Below are positions 46,484 through 59,200 of a stretch of DNA of 64,000 nt, piece by piece. Below the pieces are notes generated by a model. The model searched no databases. It was not told where the DNA came from and was given only the letters and a program-made list of their open reading frames with translations. The stretch is from contig NC_089439.1 of assembly GCF_026210795.1 (NCBI RefSeq), positions 4,092,001-4,156,000 on the forward strand. The letters run 5' to 3'. This stretch comes from Rhizophagus irregularis (taxonomy: Eukaryota; Glomeromycota; Glomeromycetes; Glomerales; Glomeraceae). The first letter of the stretch is position 1. Each line of letters begins with the position of its first letter. The position numbers were made by a program, and so were the translations under genes.

Positions 46484-48442
46484 TTACCAGTTCTTTTTCG
46501 ATAAATTTAATTCTTTTGTAATGTATTTAATTCTATGTGATGCATAAACAGTTCCGCTATTTTTTTGGTAAAGTTCATACCATTTTAAAGCTTTCTTTTG
46601 ATTTATTTGGGTACCTATACCATTTTGATAACACCTAGCTAATTCATATTGAGACATTACATATCCATTTTCAGCTGATTTTTTATATAATTCGAATGTC
46701 TTAAGGCGATCCTTTGGTACACCAATAGCGTGCTTATAACAAAATGCAAGTGAATCCAAAGCTATATTTAATCCTTTATTAGCGCCTTGTTCGTAAAATG
46801 TACACGCCTTTTCATCATTGTCTTCAGTACCGCATGCATAAAAATAGCAATATCCAACTTCATAGTGACCATTTATATCATCATTTTTACTTGCTTTCAT
46901 AAACCATTTAAAAGCCACGCCTTCATTTTTAATCGTTCCAAAACCTTCTTTATGAAATTTACCAACCATTACTTCATAATGCTTTGTACTTGTATTCTTA
47001 ATAAGATACTTGAAGATTTCTCGTGATTTTGATTTGTATTTTTCCAAAATTGTATCAAAATTAAATGATTTTGTCTTTCCAATTTTGTTTCTTTCCAAAT
47101 AAGCTTGGATAATTTCACTCAAAATATTACTTAATTCATTTTTATTCTTATCTAATATTAAAATATTTTAAATATTTTAAAATTAATAATAATAAATATT
47201 AAACATAATAATAGGAAATAAGTTCAACTCACCAATATTATCATTTTTTGTTTTTGATATTTGTAATTTTGAATCGTTTTGATTAATTGAGTCAGAATTT
47301 GTTTCATTATTAATATCTAATTTATCCAAATCTTCAGTAATTTTAGAACCGTTTTCATTATTGGCATTTATTTGTTGAGAAATTTTTTGTAACGTATCAA
47401 AAACTTCTTCAATAGTTGGTCTTAAACTTGGATTATCGTCCCAACATTTCTCATAAAGTTCCACGTAAGCTGAAGGCGTATCAGTTATTGGCTGTTCTCT
47501 AAAGCCGGTATTAATTTTATAAACTAAATTATGGATTGGAATTTTTGAATAGGGAGGATATCCACTTGATATTTCCCATAAAAGAACACCCAAACTATAA
47601 ATATCTGACTTTTTATCTCTAACATAATCGACAACCTTATGGCATTGTGGTTCAACGTATCCTAGCATTTCATGTATTCCTGAATTTGATTCAACTCCAG
47701 CTAATTGTTTAAATAACGCTAAGTCTGCGATCATTAGCTTATTACTGTGGACTAGTATGTTTTTTGCATGCTATATTAATAAAACAAAATAAAATTAGAC
47801 GTGTGAATTAAATTGAAAGGAAAATTTGATGAAAAAATATAATGTTACCAAATTTCTGTGAATAATTTTTCTGGAGTGTAGACATTTCAATCCACGTGTA
47901 ATATCCAGAGCCATCTTGATTTTATCACTCCATTGAAGTGAATCAAAATTTTTTTTTAAATAATCTCTTAAGTTTCCCTGATTAACGTATTGTAATACCA
48001 TCATATAAGTATTTGTTGATGGTTCTATATATATATTTATATTAATTATGATTATTAATTATGAAATTTTGTAAAATATAATTAAATATATTAACCTTTA
48101 GTAATTCCATAAAGCCGATTTATGTTTGAATGAAAACTAGCTCTTCTTAAATTTTTGAACTGGAAATAAATGATAAATACATTAATAGATCATATTTTTA
48201 AATCAAATATATTATTTTAATATTACCTCTTTAATAAATTTATTCATGTCATTTTCATTTATTGAAGGATTATTTCCAAGAATTTTTAACGCTACGCTAA
48301 TACCATTTTTCCAATCAGCTTTACTTATCGTTGCAAATGTTCCTTTCTCAACTATTTCCACATTAGTGAATTTATTATACTTAAAAAAATACAAGTTATC
48401 ATCTTTTATTTTCTTATCGGTCCACTCATTAAATGACTGCAT
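46484..48442 (-). CDS. Kinase-like protein with C-terminal Sel1 repeats, altered catalytic loop
   Basis: 553 residues in five exons: 48442-48227, 48159-48096, 48024-47849, 47770-47233 and 47151-46484. All junctions are GT-AG and the frame closes. The N-terminal kinase-like domain (about residues 20-300) has a loop EKGTFATISKADW (32-44) and VALK lysine 53. The catalytic loop reads HRNLHAKNIL (149-158), so the usual HRD Asp is Asn. The next motif reads ADLAL in place of DFGL (Asp 168 kept, Gly replaced by Ala). SDIYSLGVLLWEI follows. An acidic, Asn-rich linker then leads to about four Sel1-type repeats (residues about 380-540), such as HYEVGYCYFYACGTEDNDEKA and YELARCYQNGIGT. Loss of the catalytic base suggests a pseudokinase scaffold. 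Sel1 repeats are alpha-helical interaction modules. Confidence 0.82.
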
Positions 48443-51130
48443 ATTCGAATATGCACGAAAAAAAAAAAGTTTTTGATTACGTTGGTAAAATCGGTAAACC
48501 GTAAAATATATATATATATATATTAATCGAAATAAATTTTATAAAATAAATAGAAGAAATTATTTTATTCAATGATATGGGTTTAAGATTTTTTTTTTTT
48601 TAAAACGCGATTTTTTTTTGCAAAAAACAGAACTATCTCCAGTTATATATAAAAAGAATGATTATTAACATACGAGTTGCACAAAGTTTCATTTAATTTA
48701 TTTTTAATTTGCCGATCATTTCAAATCTCAAACTACGAAATTCCGAAACCGTTTTTTGTAACATAATATGCAACTTAAAACTATTTCATCCCTAAATTAA
48801 GTTAATCTCATTTTTTTCGAAACAAATTAAAATTAATCCTTATTCTTTTCATCTATAAATTTATAGCCTATAAAATTTTATAGACAAAGGATATTTAAAT
48901 TCGGATTTGTTTGTAAAAATCGGTAATAATAAAATGGTTAAATAATAAGCCGGATTATCAAACGAATATATATTCATTAAATCCTTATTCAAAAATTTAA
49001 ATTTCTATAAATAATATAAATAATATGAAATAAGAAAAAAGTAAAATAAAGAAAAATTATTTTTTTTTTTTTTACTAATTTAGGACTGGGTTTTAAACAT
49101 ACAAAAATTTTACTCCTTTTAAGTTTAGAGTTTGTAACGGTAAAACTTCAAATTTTTTTTTCTTTTTATTGTTTCTATTCAACTTTATTTGCAATATTTA
49201 TATATACTTAAAATAAAATTTCTATTTAGTCAAAATTTTACGTCTTGATATATTATAAAAAATTGATGTTCGTATAGTGACTCACTAAGACCGGGAAGAC
49301 GGGTTTGTAAAATCGTACTAACCAAAAATAGATGTCAAACTAACAATTATGAATACACATGACATGGTAATTAGTAACCAGTAAGTGTTTTTACTGCCAT
49401 TTGAAAATCCTTGTATTTGTCCAATAATAATTTTTTGTACCGAATTTGTTAAATCCGGATTCTCAGATAACCGGATTTAAATAAATCAATGTGATCAACT
49501 AAAATATTGTTGTTGCAAATCGACCAATTATAGACAAATTTCTTATATAATCTAATGAGTAACACGTTTCACTGTAACGAACAAGGCAATTCATACAATT
49601 CATAAATAGTAATAGGAATTAAGGAAAATAACGTCATCCTTCTTAGGGCCACCAATCAGATGCTGACCATCCACCTCCAACTTAGAATGAGTATGAAGAT
49701 ATGTAAGAGAAGATTTAACGGTCAACTCTCATTATAATTTAATGCCGTTAAATTATAATGATTCGGTATCCTGAGATGACCCGCGTGTTATCAGAAAGGA
49801 ACAGGTCTCTTACCTTGTTTTATTTTCACCTTTATGTTCGTCATTCAATCATAAAGCACGGTATATATGTACTATGCTTATCTACGAGGTAATATTACGT
49901 ACATTAAAAAATCATTTCTATAAGTATTATAACAAATAACTATAACTTCGTTTGAAAAGGAACTTCAGAAATATACTTTAATTTTGAATTATTATACATA
50001 CTTGTCAGAAACCTCTCATTTCAATTTCTTTATAAATACGTTCGAAATAACTTTGTATGTTATTATGATCTTGTAAAGTAATCAACATAATGCAAGAGAA
50101 GTAAAGGAATTGAATTTTTTAAGATAGGATAAGGAAATTAGTGCAAGAGAAAAGGATAAGTGTGTATGAATAATCTTTTAAGAAAGTACGAAAAAGAAGT
50201 TCTTATATACATTGCACAAGTTTTTACTTATAGTCTGTAATGATTCACTAGTCATAAATGGAAACTAATCTAGGACTCCTTCCTTTGAGGACTTTACAAT
50301 TTTCCAGCTTAATTATTGGATTTAAATGCTTTTTTCTGCCTCGTGTACACGTGGTATTCTAGCGTATGCGTGATCACATGATCAACACAATAGAAAATGC
50401 TAAAATGGTCAATATAAGTTTATTGTTTTACAAACAAAAATTTAAATACAAAATGACACGCACTAGTAGAAGAACGTCAGACTTCTCTTGTTCATAAAAG
50501 TTCGTCTCTTTCGGATAAAGGTATAATAATATACTGACCAAGATATCGCTGGAAATCACACAGTGATAGTTAAACCTCTCAACGCTCTCAACGCACTGTT
50601 AAAAGTCATAAAAACAAAAACAACCAACGTAGCATAGGATGATGATATGACGGTAACTAATAAAGACTAAATCTTTGAAGAAGTTGCTGAACCACTTAAA
50701 CAAACGCAATACTCCACTTCTCAATATAAACATACCTCAACAGGCCTTTATCCATTGTCCAGACTCTACTCTGGGACATGATAACTATTCCATCTTCATC
50801 ATGTGATCATACTAAACAAAGATAACACACAATCTAATAAAAATCGCAAAATAAGAATAATAAGATTTACTATGTATAATAATTTTATAGATCAATAAGG
50901 CTAAAACCACAGATTGTTTCAAATTCGAAACTAATTTAAAATTATTTTTATCTCGAACATTATAAATACATTTCAAAATTGGCTTTATCCCTCAAAAAAA
51001 AAAATTTATGATTGATGATCAAACAATTTTGTAAGGTAACAATTTAACGAAAATGACCTGGTAATCTACACGTTTTTTATAACGTTTTTAATTCGTTCAC
51101 GTTACAAAATTTTGGAAACTTACCCTAAAG
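48443..51130. other. Intergenic DNA with a perfect short hairpin
   Basis: No gene recognised. At 49730-49760 CATTATAATTTAA and TTAAATTATAATG form a perfect 13-bp inverted repeat around TGCCG. An AT run lies at about 48508-48522. The stretch 50300-50800 is somewhat richer in GC but shows no frame I can support. Confidence 0.45.
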
Positions 51131-51135
51131 TAAAG

Positions 51136-51365
51136 CCTGCAAACGGGACCCGGAACCCGGAAACCCGGACCGATCCGGGTTTGAAAATTCATCCGGGCCG
51201 GGTCCGGGCCGGCACATGATTTTTTCCGTAAACCCGGATTTTTGTAATTCTGGCCAAAATCGTCTTAATTCCGGCAGAAATTAAACTGGCCAAAATTAAG
51301 TTGGCCAATTTTTTGTTTTTACAACAAATTGATATATTAATTGTCCGGGCCGGGCAGGGAATGCA
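51136..51365. repeat. GC-rich CCGGG repeat element
   Basis: Dense CCCGG/CCGGG motifs (ACCCGGAACCCGG, GGGCCGGGTCCGGGCC) at the left and GTCCGGGCCGGGCAGGG at the right, in a strongly AT-rich setting. It starts at GCCTGCAAACGGG, which resembles the ends of hAT-type MITEs. The two ends are only weakly inverted and I found no target duplication, so it may be a truncated or decayed element. Confidence 0.5.
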
Positions 51366-53949
51366 ATTAAAAATTAGAAATACTTTCAGCTATTATCCTT
51401 CTTTTGGTATATTAATAAAGTATATTCGATACCTATTATAAACAAAGAAACTGATAGAAACGCTATCGTTAATATCAAAAAATGGAAATTTGAGTGATAT
51501 TTTTTACAACTACTACAAACCTGACAATCAACAAAATTTTAAAAAGAGATTCTAGAAGATAAAAAAATAGAACTATTTAAGTATCTAATGTACCAATTGT
51601 ACCACCTTATAAAGAGGTAATATTTTGACCTATAGCAAAATAGAAAAATACATCCCTCTTAACAAACAAGATCCAACAATTATTTTAGTTATTACCAAAC
51701 CGAATTCGTCTCTCAAGAATCAGTCAAAAAATTTTACGAATAATATTTTACATGGAGTATTCTTATTGAAAATTTCAGCACAATCAACAACACGCGATCT
51801 AACACCTATACTCTCAAAAATCAAACTTGTAACCATTTCTATATTATGTTCGATTGGACATGATTTCAATTATATAAACCATGTGACCGCTCTCTTCCTT
51901 AACAGCCCTTTCAAATTCGATTCTAATAGACATCAATGCTTCAGACATTTAATTAATAACAACAACAAATACTCTTATTTTTCCAAATAACGGCAACCAA
52001 CTAACAACAATCTCATCACTCTTAAACGATAATACAACGAAAATTCCTTCACCTTCAATCAAATTCCCTTCCTTATTAGCTGTTCATGTTTGCAGGAGAA
52101 AATATTTCATTATGAAAATGTATTCATTATTTGTTTGTCAGATTAAAAAGTTATTTTAATTACGTATAGAACATAATCAACTGCATACAATACTTTGTCA
52201 CGTAACCAGCATCTGCAAAGAACAATAGGATTTTTGAAAATGAATTTATTAATAATGATAATGTAATTCTATAATAAAATAAAATATGAATCGTAATAAG
52301 ATATTATAATTAATAAATTAATTTCAATAGTATTGCGTACACATGTGAAAAGTGAAAAGAAATGTATCGCATGATTTTTAAAACGAATTTCTAAAATTCA
52401 AATGACAATTATTAAAAAATATAATTCTTATTATTTCCATAAAAAGTTGGTCATTTAAAGGTTCAGGAAATTCATTTTTTTTTTTTAAAAAAAAATGATT
52501 TATAATAAGATAGTTCCAACTGCGTAATACCATAGCAAGCTACGAAAAAAATTATCGTTTAGAAATTTTGAAATTTTCACTTTTAGTATATTATTTTTTT
52601 TTTTCATAAAACTTTTCAAAATTTTTATTAATTTAAATTTTTCTGTAATTAAATTATTCCACTGTTACAATTAAAAATTCTTTTTCTTAAAATTATTCTA
52701 ATTATTACGGTTTCTTTAATATCTATTAAGATTGAACTTTATTTTCTTATGGAGAAAAGTGAAGCTGTGTTTACTTTAATCATCTGGAACGACGTGAAGG
52801 ATACAGTTTCTATACATGATTTAGGTTTACTAATATATAAATGTTCAAGAATACAATATCTAGACGTGGTTCAACCAAACGCCAATTCATCCTTCCACGA
52901 AAGAAATTTTGGTCATCTGGTCATGCAGTGCAACAAATGATTATATTCTTTATATTTCTCATATTCTTTATAAAAATTATATTTTGTTTTTTCTTTTGCA
53001 TTTTATATTTCCTAAATTTATTATATGATTAGATAGAAATTGTTATATATAGTATCTCTGCATTTTTCTCATTAAAAAGTATGAATTGGAAATTAATAAG
53101 TTAACTTTAACATAAAAATGAACTCCCTTATTTACAATGTGTTTGATTGATCATAGCTACTGTCTCTGATAACAAATCATAGTAAAATTGTTAGACATAC
53201 TGAGAAAAATTAAACAATGTATATTTATGTATTAATACCATATAATTATATTTTATTAATGTATTATAATTATTTATTCATAAATTTGGTTTTTTACAAT
53301 TTGTTTTTGTATGATAAATCATTCTTTTAAACTTTATGCCCAATGGAGATTCAATTCAGTAGCCATTGATTTATTATAATTAGAGCATTGAACTATTACC
53401 AAAACTTTATTCTGCTATGCAACCATAAGGGAATTCTATGCTAGAAAGATCTAATCTGATAATTTATAGAGTGTTACTCTTTACCTTTACAAATTATAGG
53501 TATTATTCTTTTTTTCATTTTGATTCGATTTCTTTCGTATTAATAAGTCCTTCAGTATATCTTGTTTGCAAAAATAAGAAGATTAACAACGTATTATTAA
53601 TAAGTAGTGATTTTAAAAAATGATATCTAAATAAATATTGCAATAAATTAATTAATATTATTAATTAAATTTTTAGATTTGCAACAAGCATAATGTTTAC
53701 CCAATTAAACCTTTAATTACCCTTCGTACTTAAGCATTTAACATTTTTAAACATCATTTAATCGTCCCTCTCAATTACCCTACTCACCTCACTATTAATT
53801 TAGATAATGAATCAGATAGCTCACATACGATGAACATTTCAAACATTAATTTAGATCCTTCACCATTTTATATTTCTGATATATTATTATGCAATACAGA
53901 CACTATTAATTCACTTTTAACGTTAGCTAAAAATTTTATTTTAAAAAAC
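51366..53949. other. Decayed sequence, possibly upstream part of a retrotransposon
   Basis: A 121-codon frame (51625-51990) and a 63-codon frame (52749-52940) occur, but neither has a domain I recognise. Base composition around 51600-52100 is less AT-rich than the surroundings, like the retrotransposon remnant downstream, so this could be its eroded 5' part. No other feature seen. Confidence 0.3.
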
Positions 53950-55260
53950 CTTTTTCTTTTTGTACAGATGGCCCCTTACCAGAAAACAAGATAACCAAAC
54001 AACACACAAATGGGTTTCGCGTCGCGTGGGTCGAAAAATGACGCTCGCCACCTATAACATTTTACGGCTCTACTGCCTTTAATTTTAATCCCTCGTCTAC
54101 AAAAGCCTAAATTTATGCGGTCCTAATGGCATTAATAGTTTGTCCTAACAATTCTATTATCAAAATTCACACGGATTCCCAGAACGACATCGACATTTAT
54201 TACAAGATTTCCCACAAACTGTTGTCTACCAGACGCTTATTGACCTTAAATTCCTGACCATTAATATGGTCAAATCAAAGCTCACTCTGGCAACCAATAT
54301 AACGACCTCAGTGATGAACTCGCTAATCTGGCTCGACCACTTTCACATATAGAAATCAATCCTACGCACATACCTGGCACGCTAATGACACCAATAGATC
54401 GTGATATCAGAATTTGCTCAAACTTTACGGAAAGCTACACCTTGGATAATTTTCTAGGCAATAGACCACTTCAACAAACTCCACTCACCAAGGACTGGCT
54501 GGACTGGCTGCACCTGAACAACACTGATGATATATGTAGTGAACGTAAATAAATCTGCTTATGACTCTTTTAAAATCAAAAGCTTTAATCACATCTTCCC
54601 GTGTGGAGACATTTTATTGAAACACTACCTGAAATTATACCCGGCTAACGGCATATTTGCTTAACTCACCCGGATACTAATGAACAACTGGGTTTCTGTC
54701 ATAACCTTCGATCTTTCATTAATACTACCCAGTCTACCCTACAATCACACACTATAGTATTAATTGATCTTTTGTCAGCAAATACGTCCAACCACAGGCT
54801 CATCAAATTCATACTGGATAGCGTTAAAAAATCAAGCCTTTTTCTTTCAGTCAATGACAACACTCATGATATATATCTAATTCTTCACCAATTAATACCT
54901 TAAAATCTCGTGGAGTTAATTTAATCATTCACGAACAAACAAGTTCTTACGCGGCAAGTCCTTTTTGATTTGTTTTCTTCGATACAACAAACCTTATACC
55001 AAACGATTTGGTCAAAACATAATGTTAATTTACACACTTGGGAAAATCCCTAAATATCAACTGTAAAAAGAAACGTCAGTACAAACAATCGTAAGAAGAC
55101 TTCTAATAACACCGTTCACCACTCCAATAAATCGACACATCGGTTTACAAATAATACACAGCCGATCATCTCAACGTCCCCGGTTCACCCTTTTCATATC
55201 AGATATGATGACCACCTATAAATAGCTCTTCTGGCCACGCGCCGATCCCAATGTGGTTGA
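53950..55260 (+). pseudogene. Non-LTR retrotransposon remnant with RNase H domain
   Basis: In one frame from 53961 the sequence reads CTDGPLPEN, then GFRVAWVEK, a TGA stop at 54039, NPSSTKA, a TAA stop at 54108, then IYAVLMALIVCPNNS and IIKIHTDSQNDIDI. This is the RNase H pattern: TDG Asp at 53967, STKAE with the Glu codon turned into TAA, and TDS Asp at 54174. The spacing between Glu and the third acid is 22 residues, as in E. coli RNase HI (E48-D70). Further down FNHIFPCGDILLKHY (about 54589-54630) resembles the cysteine-containing tail of such elements, and LFWPRADPNVVDPSH is readable near 55230. Multiple stops make it inactive. The RNase H enzyme would remove RNA during reverse transcription. 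Confidence 0.7.
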
Positions 55261-56246
55261 TCCTAGCCACCTCAAATTATATTCATTCTGGTGGGTGGAC
55301 CTCTTTTCTTTATTTTACTTCTCACATAGATTTTATTAATAATAATAGTTATTTTTTCTTTTTTTCTTTTTTTTCTTATTTTTTTTTATTTCTTCTTCTG
55401 CTTCCTGTTTTTCGTACAATGCAGTTAATTCCTAGTAGTACTTTTGTTTTATAAATAATAGGCACGCGAGGGTTGGGATTATGTAATTTCATTTGTAAAA
55501 GCTCGGCTCCAATACTTGTATGGCTCCCGTCATTGTCATAATTTTTAAAATAAGGCAATGGTATCTAACATATTTTTGCTCTATAATAATACATATTAAA
55601 CAAATATGGTACGGTAAGTACTTTTTTTGAAATTGATCAACCGTACCGTCAGTACTGGTTTTCAAATAATTTATATCGCACCGAATCCAACATATATTAA
55701 AAATCATTCCAAAAAATATTGTATAATAGATAATTTCATTTATTAATTCAGGTAAATATCATAAAAAGAACATGTCATATTTAAATGTATACAATTAGAG
55801 AAAAAAGTAAAAAAATGTCATTCTGTTGCTATTATAATTTATAAAGATTATATAATATTACTCAAAGGCAACAACACTAATAACGAATTTCTAAAGATAT
55901 CATACTTAGTTAATTTGCTAAACACATTGCAAATGAAAATGAAAATATAAATAGAATGATTAATATAATATGATCAGCGCTTAACATAATAGAAGTTAAG
56001 CCAATCAAATATGTCATATATTGATGAATCATCCAATTAAATTTTTAAATTCTTCACTATAATCTTATAGTAAACTTGAGATGGAAATCAGAGCTCAATA
56101 ATTAATATATTTGTATATAATAATATAGTTCTTTTTACTCTATTATAGCAACTGTAAAAAGTATACAATATAAACAGAATATTTTTCATATAATAACTAA
56201 TAAATATCCAACAAATAAAGAATACTAAATAGCAGAATTACTAATC
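55261..56246. other. Non-coding spacer downstream of the Sel1-kinase gene
   Basis: A T-rich run (55330-55400), possibly the 3' tail of the retrotransposon, then AT-rich DNA without a recognised gene. Confidence 0.4.
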
Positions 56247-59200
56247 TTAAATTATAAATTCATCAAAACACTGAGTTTCTTCTGATTCTTCTTGAATTAA
56301 AATTTTAGTAAGCTTGCGACTTGTATAATATGCTTGTGGATGAGATTGTATAATTGAAATATTTTCTTGTTCTTGTACCAAAGTTTCTTTTGCTTTTACA
56401 AATTCCAATATATTACTTTTTAACTGATTATCAACATTAGGTACGTCAAGGGTATTATTTCCATCAATATTTATAATAAAATATTTATCAATACATCTAT
56501 TCCATTCAGATATAATATTTTCAAGTATTATTATGGATGGTCTATTTAATGGATTTGAATCCCAACATTTTTCCATTAAATCTATATAACATTTTGGAGT
56601 ATTTTTTATAATTTCAGGACGGTTTCCATTACAAATATCTAAGATGAGGTTATGATCATGTGCTTCATGATTAAATGGAGGAATACCTGAAGTAAATTCC
56701 CACATTATCATTGCAAAACTATAAATATCACTTGCTGGAGTATAGGGGTTTTTTCTTAATATTTCAGGTGCCATATAAGGCAAAACTCCATAAATTTCAT
56801 CATTTCCAGAATCTTGTAAATCATCTATAGGTTTACATAATCCTAAATCAATGATAAATACTTCATTGTGATCATCTGATATTAAAATATTACCATCATG
56901 AAAATCACGATGAGTTAAATTTGATTCATGAATTACTTTAAGTCCTAATATAATTTTTTCCAATAACTGTAATTTGTCTTGCCACTTCAATTTAACTATA
57001 TCAGGTAAACATTTTCTTAAACTTCCTTTTTTTGCACAACTCATTACTATTATATAATTTAAATTATTTGGATCTTGGGTAAATCCAAAGAATTGAACAA
57101 ATTTTGAAAATGAATTTTTCTGGCAGTTATAATGATATTTCCACTATATAAACAATAAAAGATTATTAAACTTTGCATATTGAAATAAAATCAGCTATTA
57201 AATATAAATACATACCTCATTAAGAAATTTATTATTTAAACTTGATGAATTATTAAGTATTTTAAGCACAACCTCATAATCTGTTTGTCTATCCCATTGT
57301 TGTTTGTCAAGATTCCAACTATAAATAGGTCCATCAGACCAGACAGCTTTATGAATTTCACTAAATCCTCCCTTATCATAATAATTAACATTTGATAACT
57401 TATTATAAGGTATCCATTCTAAAACTTCATAACCAGTTTTAGCATATAGTTGTGCATTTTGGATAAATTTATCAATAAATTCATTTTTACTAGTCCATTT
57501 TGAAAAATCTCGTTGAAATCTTACGGGATTACATTGTTGACACCACTGGTGATCACCAATAAATAGTTCTAGGCATTCAATACAAAATTGACATGTATAT
57601 TTAAAATTTGCTTTATCACTTTCTGCTACTTTTTGACGCCAATAAAATGATTTTTCTAAATTCTTTTCTGTCCCTTCTCCATTTTTATAACATATGGCTA
57701 AATTAAACATTGCTTTTTCATCACCATATTCTGCTGCTTTTTGATACCAATAAAAGGCTTTTTCTAAATTCTTTTCTGTTCCTTTTCCATTTTGATAACA
57801 TATAGCTAAATTAACCATCGTTTTTACATCATACCCATTCTCTGCTGCTTTTTGATACCAATAAAAGGCTTTTTCTAAATTCTTTTCTGTTCCTTCTCCA
57901 TTATTATAAGATAAGGCTAAATTAAATAATGCTTTTTCATCTCCATTTTCTGCTGCTTTTTGATTCCAATAAAAGGATTTTTCTAAATCCTTTTCTGTTC
58001 CTTTCCCATCATGATAACATGCAGCTAAATCAATCATTGCTTCTTTTAAACCATTTTCTACTGCTTTTTGATACCAATAAAATGCTTTTTCTAAATTCTT
58101 TTCTGTTCCTTCTCCTTTTTCATAATTTATAGCTAAATCATACATTGCTTTAATATAATTATTTTCTACTGCTTTTTGATACCAGAAAAAAGCTTTTTCT
58201 AAATTCTTTTCTGTTCCTTCTCCATTTTTATAATATACGGCTAAATCATACATTGCTTTTTCATTACCATTTTCTGCTGCTACTTTTTGGGTCCAATAAA
58301 ATGCTTTTTCAAAATCCATTTCTGTTCCTTCTCCATTTTTATAACACACAGCCAAATTATACATTGCTTGTACATCCCCATTTTCAGCAGCCTTTTGAAA
58401 CCAGTAAAATGCTTTTTCTAAATTCTTTTCTGTTACTTCTCCTATTACATAAAATATGCCTAAATTATACATTGCTCCTTTATCACCATTTTCAGCTGCT
58501 CTTTGATTCCAATAAAATGCTTTTTCTAAATTCTTTTCTGTTCCTTCTCCATTTAAATAACATTTTCCTAAATTATACATTGCTTCCTTAACATCATTTT
58601 CTGCTGCTTTTTGATACCAATAAAAGGCTTTTTCTAAATTCTTTTCTGTTCCTTCTCCATTTAAAGAACATAAAGCTAAATCAAATAATGCTTCTTTAAC
58701 ACTATTTTCTGCTGCTTGCTGATACCAATAAAAGGATTTTTCTAAATTCCTTTTTACTCCTTTTCCATTTTGATAACATATGGCTAAATTATACATTGCT
58801 TTTTCATAACCATTTTCGGCTGCTTTTTGAAACCAATAAAAGGCTTTTTCTAAATTCTCTTCTGTTTCTTCTTTACTTATATAAAATATAGCTAACTCAT
58901 ACATTGCTTCTTTAATACCATTTTCAGCTGCTTTTTGATACCAATAAAAGGTTTTTTCTAAATTCTTTTTTGTTCCTTCTCCATTTTGATAGCATATGGC
59001 TGAATAAAACATTGCTTCTTTAATACCATTTTCAGCTGCTTTTTGACACCAATAAAAAGCTTTTTCTAAATTCTTTTCTGTTCCTTCTCCATTTTGATAA
59101 CATATGGCTAAATTATACATTGCTTTCTCATGGCCATTTTCAGCTCCTTTATGATACCAATAAAAGGATTTTTCTAAATTCTTCTCTGTTCCTTTTCCAT

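Noticed and set aside
55251-55454. 67-codon Phe-rich frame
   Set aside because: It reads through the T-rich tail after the retrotransposon remnant and is low complexity.
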